Origin: Pseudomonadota bacterium
GTDB lineage: Bacteria > Pseudomonadota > Gammaproteobacteria > Burkholderiales > Rhodocyclaceae
DNA length: 64,000 nt
Direction of reading: 5' to 3'
Assembly (NCBI GenBank): GCA_018241665.1
Contig: JAFEDK010000012.1
Coordinates: 62,001-126,000 of the forward strand
The notes under the pieces are model-generated. The model was given only the letters and a program-made list of their open reading frames with translations, was not told the origin of the DNA and did no database searches. How positions within the stretch are numbered: the first letter of the stretch is position 1; each line of letters starts with the position of its first letter. Below are positions 38,060-55,505 of this stretch, in pieces. The translations under genes and the position numbers were made by a program.

Positions 38060-38079
38060 GTTTAATAAAACATTTAAAC
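38060..38079. promoter_or_regulatory. Inverted repeat GTTTAA...TTAAAC, candidate activator site
   Basis: A 20-bp imperfect palindrome (arms 38060-38065 and 38074-38079) located 17 bp upstream of the sigma-54-like -24 element. This is closer than typical enhancer sites, so a role as a PrsR-type site is only a guess. Confidence 0.25.
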
Positions 38080-38119
38080 GGGATGACACCCCACCCCTCT
38101 CAGAAAAATGTAAATTTTT

Positions 38120-38149
38120 CCGACAATATCGTCAGCTTGTTTTTATACA
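38120..38149 (+). promoter_or_regulatory. Candidate sigma-70 promoter for the PPTase operon
   Basis: CCGACA (38120-38125) and TATACA (38144-38149) with an 18-nt spacer, 175 nt upstream of the PPTase ATG. Matches are moderate. Confidence 0.3.
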
Positions 38150-38323
38150 ACGCGCGAAACGCCCCGCCCTGCCAAGAAACACACGAATAAAAATTTCTTT
38201 TGGATAGCCCACACATTTGGACTCGCGTGGTAATGTCCTCTCATATATGCGGCATCGCCCGCTCCGAAAGACATTCCGCCTTCGCTTCGCGCCCTTGCGC
38301 TGGACGTCAATTGAAGCCCCTGC

Positions 38324-39016
38324 ATGGATTCGACCGTAACGCTCTGGACCCTGAATATCGACGCCAGTCCAATTGACTGGAAGCTGGCCGCATCCCTGCT
38401 CGACGCGGATGAAAGGCAAAGGGCGCAGCGTTTCGTATTCGACCGGGACCGCCGGCGCTTCATCGGACGCCGTGCCGCGCTGCGCCAGATCATTGCCCAC
38501 CATGCGGGTACCGCGGCCAATGACATCGAATTTCGTTATGGCCCCTATGGACGCCCCTCGGTCGCGGGCCTGCCATTCGATTTCAACCTGTCCCACTCCC
38601 ACGGCTTCCTGCTCGTCGCGGTGGCCTGCGAAACCCGTATCGGCGTCGATGTTGAACGGCGCCAGGACGAGGCCATCGATCCGGCCGTCCTGCAGCCCTA
38701 CCTGGCCCCCGCAGCCTTCCGCCAGCTCTGCGCGGAGTCACCTCAACGGCGCCAGCAGGCCTTCTACGCGTGGTGGACGCGGATCGAGGCCCTTGCCAAG
38801 GCGCGCGGGACCGGCATCGCCGTGACACCCGCAACGCAACTGGACGGCAGCGCGGATGACCTTCTCGCCCGCGCCCTGCCCGACGCAGAGGGGCAACTGC
38901 ACACCTGGTACCCGCGTCCCCTCGAGGTGTCGCCACTGCATGCCGCAACACTGGTGCTGTCGGCCCCGGGCCGTGCAGTCCATATAAAGACCTGGAGCCC
39001 AGCGCTCTCCCATTGA
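38324..39016 (+). CDS. 4'-phosphopantetheinyl transferase (Sfp type)
   Basis: Transfers phosphopantetheine from CoA to the carrier-protein serine, making carrier domains active. The 230-aa length is right for Sfp-type enzymes. Motifs seen are RRRFIGRRAALRQII, FNLSHSHG, IGVDVERR (metal-binding Asp and Glu) and FYAWWTRIEALAKARGTG. In the last, the usual lysine before the metal-ligand Glu is Ile, a known kind of variation. It is first in an operon with the deacetylase, asnB and a glycosyltransferase. The megasynthase 8-24 kb away has four carrier domains and no other PPTase nearby, so it is the likely client. Confidence 0.9.
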   Translation: MDSTVTLWTLNIDASPIDWKLAASLLDADERQRAQRFVFDRDRRRFIGRRAALRQIIAHHAGTAANDIEFRYGPYGRPSVAGLPFDFNLSHSHGFLLVAVACETRIGVDVERRQDEAIDPAVLQPYLAPAAFRQLCAESPQRRQQAFYAWWTRIEALAKARGTGIAVTPATQLDGSADDLLARALPDAEGQLHTWYPRPLEVSPLHAATLVLSAPGRAVHIKTWSPALSH

Positions 39017-39064
39017 GGCCCCAGGCCGCCCGCCCCCAACCAGACCAACAGCCAGCGACCCGAT

Positions 39065-40105
39065 ATGTCCCGGAGGTTTGAAAAGATACTCAGCCCGCTG
39101 CTCTACGCAACCGGCATCCATCAGCGCGGCTGGCGGCGGCTCGCCCGGGAGGGCGGGGCCACGCTGGTCGTGTGCTACCACCGCATACGGGAAGGCACCG
39201 GCCGCAAGGGCGCCGGGCAGACCGTCAGCGAAGGCGTACCGGCCGAGACCTTCGAAGCCCAGCTGCGCTTCCTGCTGGAGCATTTCGACCCTGTCGCGCC
39301 GTCCGCCGTGAGCCAGCCTTTCGCCGGCAAGCGCCTGCGCTTCGCCATCACCTTCGACGACGGCTACCTGGACAACCTCAGCGTCGCGGCCCCCATCCTG
39401 CAGCGGCTCGGTGTACCGGCCGCCTTCTACGTCGTCAGCAATTACGTCGGCACCACGCGCCGCTTCTGGTGGGACCGGGTCGGCGCCATCCTCGCCCACA
39501 GCGCCGCCCCCCGGCTGGACATCAATGGCCTCTTTCCGGCCGGCGCCGGCCATGAACTGCCCCCCAGCCTGCCCCTTGACTCCCCCGCGGCGCGCCAGGC
39601 CAGCGGTGCTGCCCTGGAAGCCGCGCTGCGGGCGAGCCACCCGCGGGACGTGGACGGCGTGCTGGACCGCCTCGCCCGGCGGCTCGAAGTCACCATCCCG
39701 CCCGCCGACCCGGCCGACCGCCTGATGAACTGGGCGGAGATCCGTCGGCTGTCCGAGCTGGGTTTCGAGATCGGCGGCCATTCGGCCGACCACTTCAACC
39801 TCGCACGCCTGTCCGGCGACGAACTCGACGAACAGATTGCTGGTTGCAAGGCCAGGATCGAGCAGGAGACCGGCAAGCCGGTGCTGTCCTTCGCCTATCC
39901 CTATGGCGGCGCCCAGCACTGCTCGCCTGCTGTCTTCGAGGCCACGCGGCGGGCCGGTATCCCGGTCGCATTCACCGCGCAGGATGGCGTCGCCACCCCG
40001 TCCGACAACAGCGTGGCCCTGTCGCGCCTGTGCCTGAACTGGCCGTGGCCCTTCGCCTGCGCCCACAACATCGCCCAGGCCCTGGCCGCGGCGCCCGCCG
40101 CCTAG
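39065..40105 (+). CDS. Polysaccharide deacetylase
   Basis: A carbohydrate esterase family 4 protein of 346 aa with the NodB fold. The FAITFDDGYLDNL motif gives the two aspartates, GGHSADHFNLA gives the metal-binding histidine pair (HxxxH), and SFAYPYGG is motif 3. A linker region (about residues 150-215) interrupts the domain between motifs 1 and 2. There is no obvious cleavable signal peptide, so it may act on lipid-linked or cytoplasmic-side sugars. It probably removes acetyl groups from amino sugars of the EPS. 48 nt separate it from the PPTase gene and 15 nt from asnB. Confidence 0.88.
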   Translation: MSRRFEKILSPLLYATGIHQRGWRRLAREGGATLVVCYHRIREGTGRKGAGQTVSEGVPAETFEAQLRFLLEHFDPVAPSAVSQPFAGKRLRFAITFDDGYLDNLSVAAPILQRLGVPAAFYVVSNYVGTTRRFWWDRVGAILAHSAAPRLDINGLFPAGAGHELPPSLPLDSPAARQASGAALEAALRASHPRDVDGVLDRLARRLEVTIPPADPADRLMNWAEIRRLSELGFEIGGHSADHFNLARLSGDELDEQIAGCKARIEQETGKPVLSFAYPYGGAQHCSPAVFEATRRAGIPVAFTAQDGVATPSDNSVALSRLCLNWPWPFACAHNIAQALAAAPAA

Positions 40106-40120
40106 GCCCCGGAGCCCGTC

Positions 40121-42016
40121 ATGTGCGGAATCGCTGGCTTCATCAACCCGCCCGACGGCCGGGAGCCACGCCGGATCCTGTCCGCCATGGCGGACAGCAT
40201 CGCCCATCGCGGGCCCGACGACACCGGCCTGCTGGCCACCACGACGGCTGACGGGCACTTCCAGGTCGGCCTCGCCCACCGCCGCCTGTCGATCATCGAC
40301 GTGGGCGGCGGCCACCAGCCGATGGGCAACGAGACCGGGCAGGTGCAGATCGTCTTCAATGGCGAGATCTACAACTTCGCCGAACTGCGCCAACGCCTCA
40401 TTGCCCTGGGCCACCGCTTCACCACTGCCTCGGACACAGAGACCATCGTCCACGCCTACGAAGAATGGGACACCGACTGTGTCAGCCATTTCGTCGGCAT
40501 GTTTGCCTTCGCGATCTGGGACGCCGGGCGGGAGCGCCTGTTCCTCGCCCGCGACCGCTTCGGCAAGAAGCCCCTCTACCTGCACCAGGCCGGCGCCTCC
40601 CTGCTTTTCGCGTCCGAAGCCAAGGCCTTGCTCGCCACACCCTGGGTACGCCGCGAACTCGACCAGGACACCCTGTGGGCCTACCTCGCCTACCGCTACG
40701 TGCCCGGCCCGCGCACCCTCTACCAGGGGATCCGCAAGCTGCCCCCCGGCCATTGGGCCCTGTGGGAAAGCGGCCGCCTGACCGAGCAACGCTACTACAC
40801 GCCGCCCGACCAGGCCCGTGCCACGGCACCGGCCCAACTCGGCACAGATCCGGTCGGCGATTTCCTGGCACTGCTCGACCACGCGGTGCAGATCCGCATG
40901 GTGTCCGACGTGCCCTTCGGCGCCTTCCTTTCCGGTGGCATCGACTCCTCGGCCATCGTCGGCCTGATGGCCCGCCACACGCCGCACCCGGTACAAACCT
41001 TCTCGGTGGGCTTCGCCGACGAGGGCTACAGCGAACTGGGCCACGCCCGCAACATCGCCCAGCAGTTCGGTACCGACCACCATGAGCTGATTGTCTCCGA
41101 AGAACACCTCATCGACCACCTGCCAGCCCTGGTCCGCTTCCGCGACGCACCGGTCGCCGAACCGTCCGACATCCCGATCTACCTGCTGTCCCAGGAGGCC
41201 CGCCGCAGCGTCAAGATGGTGCTCACCGGCGAGGGCTCCGACGAAGTCCTGGCCGGCTATCCCAAGCACCGCTTCGAGGCTTACGCCAAGCCCTACCACG
41301 CCATCCCGGCGGCGCTGCGCCATGGCCTCGTCGAGCCGCTCATCAACCACCTGCCCTACGCCTTCCGCCGCGCCAAGACACTGATCGCCGCGCTGAGCCT
41401 GGAAAACTTCGAGGAACGCATGGCCCGCTGGTTCGGCGCCCTCAGCTGGGCCGAGCGGGACGCCCTGCTGCAACTCCCGCCGCCCCGTGATCCATGCCGG
41501 GCCTGGGGGCTGGACAGCGCGGAAGACAACACCCCGCTGCGGCGCATCCTGTACTTCGACCAGCTCAACTGGCTGCCCGACAACCTGCTCGAGCGGGGCG
41601 ACCGCATGACCATGGCGGCGGGCATCGAGGCCCGCATGCCCTTCCTCGACCACCGCCTGGTCGAGATGGTCTCCGCGCTGCCCGCCGACTACCGGCTGCG
41701 CGGCCGGACCACCAAGTGGATCCTCCGCCAGGCGATGACCCGCCTGCTCCCGGAGGCCATCCTCAAGCGCCCCAAGGTCGGTTTCCGGGTGCCGGTCAAT
41801 GTGTGGTTCCAGCACCGCCTGCGCGACTACGTGCGCGACCAGCTGACCGGCAGCCGCTCCCTCACCCGCAGCTATTACAAGGCCGACGCGCTGCGCAAGA
41901 TGCTGGACGAACACGCCAGCGGCAGACAGAACCACGAGAAACTGATCTGGACCCTGCTGAGCCTCGAGATCTGGCACCAGGAATGCCTCAACGCCCCGAC
42001 TCCCGCCCAGCCATGA
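40121..42016 (+). CDS. asnB: Asparagine synthetase (glutamine-hydrolysing), EPS-locus type
   Basis: A class II amidotransferase of 631 aa. MCGIAGFINPP provides Cys2. SIAHRGPDDTG and VFNGEIYNFAELR mark the glutaminase domain. FLSGGIDSSAIVGLM, LTGEGSDEVLAGYPKH and KRPKVGFRVPVNVWFQ mark the synthetase domain. It looks fully active. It differs from the 32991-34877 copy and is the third member of this family in the window. The next gene starts inside its stop codon (ATGA), so they are coupled. Amidation of a uronic acid in the EPS is the likely role (inference). Confidence 0.93.
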   Translation: MCGIAGFINPPDGREPRRILSAMADSIAHRGPDDTGLLATTTADGHFQVGLAHRRLSIIDVGGGHQPMGNETGQVQIVFNGEIYNFAELRQRLIALGHRFTTASDTETIVHAYEEWDTDCVSHFVGMFAFAIWDAGRERLFLARDRFGKKPLYLHQAGASLLFASEAKALLATPWVRRELDQDTLWAYLAYRYVPGPRTLYQGIRKLPPGHWALWESGRLTEQRYYTPPDQARATAPAQLGTDPVGDFLALLDHAVQIRMVSDVPFGAFLSGGIDSSAIVGLMARHTPHPVQTFSVGFADEGYSELGHARNIAQQFGTDHHELIVSEEHLIDHLPALVRFRDAPVAEPSDIPIYLLSQEARRSVKMVLTGEGSDEVLAGYPKHRFEAYAKPYHAIPAALRHGLVEPLINHLPYAFRRAKTLIAALSLENFEERMARWFGALSWAERDALLQLPPPRDPCRAWGLDSAEDNTPLRRILYFDQLNWLPDNLLERGDRMTMAAGIEARMPFLDHRLVEMVSALPADYRLRGRTTKWILRQAMTRLLPEAILKRPKVGFRVPVNVWFQHRLRDYVRDQLTGSRSLTRSYYKADALRKMLDEHASGRQNHEKLIWTLLSLEIWHQECLNAPTPAQP

Positions 42017-43137
42017 GCCTGCTGCTCCACTTCATCGACCACCTCGGCGCCGGCGGCAAGGAGCGCCAATGCGTCGAGCTCGTCAAGGTTCTGGTCCGCC
42101 AGGGCCACCAGGTCTGCGTCGTCAGCATGGAGCACGGCCTGTTCTACAAGGAGCTCGAGACCCTGCCCGGCGTCCGCATCGAATACTTGGTCCGCCAGAC
42201 CCGCTTCGACCCGAAGATCTTCCTCGCCTTCCTGCGCCTGTGCCGCCAGCTCAGGCCGGACATCATCACCGCCTGGCACTCGATGCCGGCGGTGTATGCG
42301 ATCCCCGCTGCCGTGCTGTTGCGCATTCCGATGGTAAGCGCCTTCATCCAGGATGCACCCACCGTCCTGTCGCGGGGCCAGCGCCTGCGCTCGCAACTGG
42401 CCTTCCGCTTCTCCCGGGCCATCGTCGGCAACTCGTCGGCCGGCATCCGCAGCTACGCACCGCCGCCGGCGCGTACCGTGCTGATCCCGACCGGCTACGA
42501 CCTGGCACGCCTCGGCCCCGACAGCGATGCGGGCATCCTGCGCGGCCCCCGCGGCCTGGGCACCGCCCGGATCGTCGGCATGGTCGCCTCCTTCTCCGAG
42601 TTCAAGGACCAGCCGACCCTCATCCGTGCCGCCCAGCGCATCCTGCGCACGCGCCAGGACGTGGTCTTCGTCTTCGTCGGCAGCGGACCGACCCTGCCGG
42701 CCTGCCAGGCCATGCTGGACAACGACACCGAACGAGGCCACATCCTGTTTCTCGGCGCAGTTCCCGGCGACACGGTGGAAAAGATCGTGCGCGACTTCGA
42801 CATCGGCGCGCTGGCCACCTTCACCGAAGGCATCTCGAACTCGATCGTCGAATACATGGCCCTGCGCAAGCCCGTCGTCGCTACCGACGGCGGCGGCACG
42901 CCCGATCTCGTGGAGGAAGGCGCCAGCGGCTTCCTCGTGCCAGCCGGCGATGTGGACAGCCTCGAGGCACGCATCCGTCAGTTGCTCGACGACCACGCCC
43001 TGTGCCGCCGGATGGGCGAACACGGCCGCCAGCGTATCGTCCGCGACTTCCTGATCGGCGACACCCTCGAGAAGTTCTGCGCACTGTACCGGCGCCTGCT
43101 CTCCCGCGCGCCCCTCGAAGACCGCAGAGCCGCTTAG
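42013..43137 (+). CDS. GT4-family glycosyltransferase
   Basis: A 374-aa GT-B glycosyltransferase. It starts MSLLLHFIDHLGAGGKERQ (the GGKE loop binds acceptor or donor). IPTGYDLARLGPD, VGMVASFSEFKDQPTLI and FTEGISNSIVEYMALRKP (with the conserved EGISN...E) lie in the donor half. The ATG at 42013 overlaps the asnB stop by 4 nt. The longer frame beginning at 41494 runs through asnB out of phase and is not coding. The operon ends here, before a REP hairpin pair. Confidence 0.9.
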   Translation: MSLLLHFIDHLGAGGKERQCVELVKVLVRQGHQVCVVSMEHGLFYKELETLPGVRIEYLVRQTRFDPKIFLAFLRLCRQLRPDIITAWHSMPAVYAIPAAVLLRIPMVSAFIQDAPTVLSRGQRLRSQLAFRFSRAIVGNSSAGIRSYAPPPARTVLIPTGYDLARLGPDSDAGILRGPRGLGTARIVGMVASFSEFKDQPTLIRAAQRILRTRQDVVFVFVGSGPTLPACQAMLDNDTERGHILFLGAVPGDTVEKIVRDFDIGALATFTEGISNSIVEYMALRKPVVATDGGGTPDLVEEGASGFLVPAGDVDSLEARIRQLLDDHALCRRMGEHGRQRIVRDFLIGDTLEKFCALYRRLLSRAPLEDRRAA

Positions 43138-43148
43138 CGCGGCGGTGT

Positions 43149-43220
43149 TGTGGGCGAATGAATTCGCCCACACGGGCAAGGCCGTCCGCCTCCCTGTGGG
43201 GGCGAATTCATGCGCCCACT
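43149..43220. repeat. REP-like hairpin pair (site 6)
   Basis: Two inverted copies between convergent genes: 43149-43173 (GTGGGCGAATGAATTCGCCC) and 43193-43220 (GTGGGGGCGAATTCATGCGC). Confidence 0.85.
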
Positions 43221-43255
43221 GAACACTCACTCACCAGCTCCGCCCTTGCGCGACC

Positions 43256-44026
43256 TCATCCACCCCGGCGGATCGACACGTCGCGCACGTAGAGCCAGGT
43301 ATCACCCTTGATGTCCGGATTCCGGTAGGAGCCCAGCTTGAGGTAGTGCTGGTAGCTGTTGTACATGTTGGGGCCCCTGCCCGACATCATCGGCGTCAGC
43401 GAACCGTCGATGAAGACATCCGCCTTGCCGGCCGCGCCCCGCGACCAGACGATCCGGCACGTCACGCTGTGCCAGACACCGCGGGACACGGAAACAACAC
43501 CCACCGTCGCGGGATTGGGAGCGCCATAAACGAAAGCCAGGGAATCCGCGCCATTCAGCACACCGTAGCCCAGCGCAATCGGCGGACTGTGGCTGGGAAA
43601 GCCCGACCAGGTCTCGCCCTTGGTCACGTCCGGCTGGTCGTGCCAGTCGGCAAACAGCCACCAGCGGTTTTGCGGCGCATCGGATACGAAATCCTGCGGA
43701 ATCATGAAGCGCCAGGAATAAGTGATCGTCTCACCTTCCACATACGGATAATCGACCGATATCTCCGCGCGAACCCCGCTGTTCTTCAGGGGCTGTCCGT
43801 AGTAGTTACGGAGCCCGAGATAGCTGCTGGCCCCTTCGGTGACGATGCGGATGTTGTCGAGGGAGGGAATCTCGACATGCGAGTAATCGAGCAGGTCGGT
43901 TGATACCACAGCCCTCAGGTAACTCAGCTCGAGGTCACGCAACTGGGCCGGAGACTGGGCATTCCCGACACCGATGAAAATGCAGCACAGCCAGAATACA
44001 ATGACAGATGATAGTCTCTTGAACAT
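43256..44026 (-). CDS. Exported heparin-lyase-like polysaccharide lyase
   Basis: A 256-aa exported protein with a signal peptide (residues 1-23, cleavage after GNA). The mature part has the jelly-roll pattern of heparin lyase I-like proteins: GVRAEISVDYPYVEGETITYSWRFMIP, written here in part (RAEISVDYP; ITYSWRFMIP), FADWHDQPD, and a C-terminal RDVSIRRGG strand. Such proteins often cut uronic-acid polysaccharides; substrate and activity are unproven here. It is divergent from a second member 32 nt away. Confidence 0.72.
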   Translation of the reverse strand: MFKRLSSVIVFWLCCIFIGVGNAQSPAQLRDLELSYLRAVVSTDLLDYSHVEIPSLDNIRIVTEGASSYLGLRNYYGQPLKNSGVRAEISVDYPYVEGETITYSWRFMIPQDFVSDAPQNRWWLFADWHDQPDVTKGETWSGFPSHSPPIALGYGVLNGADSLAFVYGAPNPATVGVVSVSRGVWHSVTCRIVWSRGAAGKADVFIDGSLTPMMSGRGPNMYNSYQHYLKLGSYRNPDIKGDTWLYVRDVSIRRGG

Positions 44027-44058
44027 GATGGGTAAGCGTCTCTACATTGGTCCGAGCC

Positions 44059-44958
44059 ATGCCGACTGCCGTCCTCCCCGATCCGGAAATCAAGCCCGTG
44101 CTCAAAGCACTTCCCTCCCGAGTCCGTCGTTTATCCTTGGTCGCGCTGGCACTGCTGGCCGCACATCTGACGTATGGCACGGCCTTCTACTTTTATAGTC
44201 TACCCCGTGATGATGCACTTCCGTTTGCCGATGGCTTCGAAAGTGCTGATCTGCGTCAATGGGATCACCTGGGCAGCCGCCAGCTGTGCTGCGAGCACTC
44301 GGCAAGGATCGTGACGGATCCGGTGCGCGACGGTGGCCACGCGCTGAAAGTCGAACTGCACCGGGAAGACGACACCATGCGCGGCAACAAGCGCGCCGAG
44401 TTCCGGCTGGGCAGCGCCCACTTCGGGCAGGAATATCTCTACAAAATCAGCACCTTCCTGCCCGCCGACTGGCGGGACGATCCCCTGCCCGTCAACGTGG
44501 TCCAGTGGCACAACGTGGCTGACAAGCTGCTGCTGGAGGGTGGCCCCGCCCAGCCCCTGCGCATCGTGGTCATCGGTGACGAGTGGATCATCGACAACTT
44601 CTGGGACACCAAGCCGGTCACCAAGCTTCCCTTCCTGCCCGAGCACCCCGAGGGCAACCGCCTGCTGTGGCGCGGCCCGGTGGACAAGGGCCGCTGGGTG
44701 GACTGGGAAATCCGCGTGCGCTGGTCGTATCACAACGACGGCCTGATCGACATCCGGAAGAACGGGCAGACCATCGTCCACACCGAAGCGGCCAACACCT
44801 ACAACGACTTCGTCGCCCCGTACATGAAATTCGGCGTCTACGTCCCGGCCTGGCTCGACGAGGACAAAGTCTCGCCAGTCCGCGAACGCACCGTCTATTT
44901 CGACAATGTCGGCTTCAGCCGCGTGAGCCCGTCGCCAGCCGCCCCGACCACTCACTGA
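44059..44958 (+). CDS. Membrane-anchored heparin-lyase-like protein
   Basis: A 299-aa protein with an N-terminal helix (about residues 26-48) that may be an uncleaved signal anchor, then a jelly-roll domain. Key stretches are DGFESADLRQWDHL, GNKRAEFRLGSAHFGQEYLYKIS, VVQWHNVADKLL, and YMKFGVYVPAWL near the end. This follows the heparin lyase I-like fold seen in the neighbouring gene. The ATG at 44059 is preferred to the TTG at 44047. Its last 44 nt overlap the convergent hydrolase gene. It may trim or process the EPS at the cell surface (inference). Confidence 0.72.
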   Translation: MPTAVLPDPEIKPVLKALPSRVRRLSLVALALLAAHLTYGTAFYFYSLPRDDALPFADGFESADLRQWDHLGSRQLCCEHSARIVTDPVRDGGHALKVELHREDDTMRGNKRAEFRLGSAHFGQEYLYKISTFLPADWRDDPLPVNVVQWHNVADKLLLEGGPAQPLRIVVIGDEWIIDNFWDTKPVTKLPFLPEHPEGNRLLWRGPVDKGRWVDWEIRVRWSYHNDGLIDIRKNGQTIVHTEAANTYNDFVAPYMKFGVYVPAWLDEDKVSPVRERTVYFDNVGFSRVSPSPAAPTTH

Positions 44959-45760
44959 GCAGCGCCGCCAGGCGTGCCTGGTCGGACAGGCGGGTAAACA
45001 GGTGGTCCGCATCGGGCAGGGTTTCCACTCCCACCTGCGCTGGCGGCAGTCCTCCCTTCACGTCCAACAGCAGGCGAACGTAGTCGCGGCTGAGGTCGTC
45101 GCCGGACACCACGTAGAGCAGCCGCGCATGGCCGGCCTCCAGCAGCGCCTTCAATTCGCCCTGCGACTGGCTCAGCGTCGAGTTCGCCTCCTTGCGCGTG
45201 CCACCGCCGAGTTGGCGCGCCAGCGTACCGAACAGGCGGCCATAATCGATGCGCCCGGTCAGCAGGTTGAGCCAGGCCCGCCGGCTGAACAGCGAGCGGC
45301 TCCAGTAACGGCTGGCCCACGCCGCCGTGTTCGCCTCGCCGCCGCCCTCGGCATCCTGCGGATTGATCTGCACAACCCCGGCCACCCGCGGGTCCACGCA
45401 GGCCGTCTTGAAGGCGCTGTAGGCGCCGGAACAGATCCCCATCAGGATGAAGCGGCGATAGCCCTGGCGCTCGAGCGCGTCCATCGCCTCGCGCGGCTCC
45501 GCCACCACCATTGCGCGGATCGGCAGGTTGTCGGGCCGCGCGGGGCTGTCGCCAATCCCCGAGAAATCGAAGCGCAGCGTGGTCAGCCCGGCCTCGGCCA
45601 GCGCCCGCGCGATGCGCACATACAGGCGGTGGGGGCCGGCGTGGTGGACCAGGCCGGCATTGAGGAGGATCACCGCCGTGTCACCGCGCCCGGGAGCCGG
45701 CGTCAGCACGCCGACCAGGGAGCCGTGCAGGCCGAAACGGAAAGCCTGTTCGCCGCTCAT
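44915..45760 (-). CDS. Alpha/beta hydrolase, exosortase-A-associated hydrolase 1 type
   Basis: A 281-aa alpha/beta-hydrolase-fold protein, last gene of the megasynthase operon. LRFDFSGIGDS is the oxyanion-side strand, GICSGAYSAF is the nucleophile elbow with Cys in the usual Ser position, and LPDADHLFTR carries a late histidine. This matches what I recall of the exosortase A system hydrolase 1 family, known from EPS loci with unknown substrate. It overlaps hydrolase 2 by 4 nt (ATGA). It could release or edit the thioester-bound product, because the NRPS/PKS has no thioesterase. It overlaps the convergent lyase gene by 44 nt. Confidence 0.78.
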   Translation of the reverse strand: MSGEQAFRFGLHGSLVGVLTPAPGRGDTAVILLNAGLVHHAGPHRLYVRIARALAEAGLTTLRFDFSGIGDSPARPDNLPIRAMVVAEPREAMDALERQGYRRFILMGICSGAYSAFKTACVDPRVAGVVQINPQDAEGGGEANTAAWASRYWSRSLFSRRAWLNLLTGRIDYGRLFGTLARQLGGGTRKEANSTLSQSQGELKALLEAGHARLLYVVSGDDLSRDYVRLLLDVKGGLPPAQVGVETLPDADHLFTRLSDQARLAALLSEWSGRLATGSRG

Positions 45761-46574
45761 GCGCGCCCCTCCACCCAGTCCACCATGCCGCGCAACGCGG
45801 CGAAGGGCACGATGGGCTCCAGGGTCTCCTGGCGCCACACCGCCCCCTGCTCGAAGGCGCGGCAGTCCACCGCCACCGCGGCGGCCGTCAGGCCCGCCGC
45901 CAGGCGCGTCGCCCCGGCCGCCTCCTCGGGAGGATGCAGCAGCAGGGTCCGCCCCACCGCCAGGCCGGCCGGCGGGGACGCCAGCAGGTCCAAGCCGGCC
46001 AGGCCGGAAGCCATGCGCCCGGAAAACGGAAAGCCGAGGATCTCGCCCTCGGCCTCGCCCACCGTCTGGCCGAAGCCCTGCATCACCGCCTTGTGCTCGG
46101 CACGCCACTCGGCCACCAGGCCGGCGCCATCCAGCACCGGGCTCCACAGCACCAGCCAGGGCACATCGCGGCGCCCCTGGGCGGCCTGCAGCGCCAGGGA
46201 TGCCCCCAGCCGCGCGCCGACCAAACCGACCGACGCCACCCCGGCGCACAGCCGGCACAACTCGATTGCGACCGCCACGTCGTCCCGCCAGAGGGCTGGA
46301 TCGGCGTCCTCGTACAGCCCGGCAGAATCGCCGGTTCCGTAATAATCGAAGCGGAAGGCGTGATAGCCCGCCTTCGCGAACTGCGCGGCCAGCTGGCGCA
46401 GGGCCCGGTGGCTACGGCTGTACTCGTGGCCGGCGGGCGCGCACAGCAACACCGCTTCGCCACGGGCCGGCCCGACCGGCAGATGGTGGCAGGCATACAA
46501 GTCCCCCTTCCCCGCCGGGAAGAACAGGGGCTCGACGGATTCGGCACGCAGGCCGGCAAGCTCGTTCATGGCAC

Positions 46575-46578
<4 letters not shown>
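45757..46578 (-). CDS. Alpha/beta hydrolase, exosortase-A-associated hydrolase 2 type
   Basis: A 273-aa alpha/beta-hydrolase-fold protein. FRFDYYGTGDSAG is the strand before the elbow. The elbow reads VGARLGASLAL, so the catalytic position is Arg, not Ser or Cys. This non-catalytic elbow (xxRLGAxLAL) is what I recall for exosortase-A-associated hydrolase 2, so the protein is probably a binding or scaffold partner of hydrolase 1. It overlaps the megasynthase stop and the hydrolase 1 start by 4 nt each. Confidence 0.76.

Positions 46579-55501
<8,923 letters not shown>

Positions 55502-55505
<4 letters not shown>

Larger units (their letters stand above)
37748..38323. other. AT-rich divergent intergenic region, PEP-CTERM gene versus PPTase operon
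   Basis: A 576-nt non-coding region whose middle (about 37,920-38,250) is visibly AT-rich compared with its GC-rich neighbours. It holds a GGGCTAATAGCCC palindrome at 37952-37964, a sigma-54-like site, a GTTTAA/TTAAAC inverted repeat and a candidate sigma-70 promoter (separate entries). No gene is supported in it. The open frames crossing it run antisense into the PPTase gene. Confidence 0.6.
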
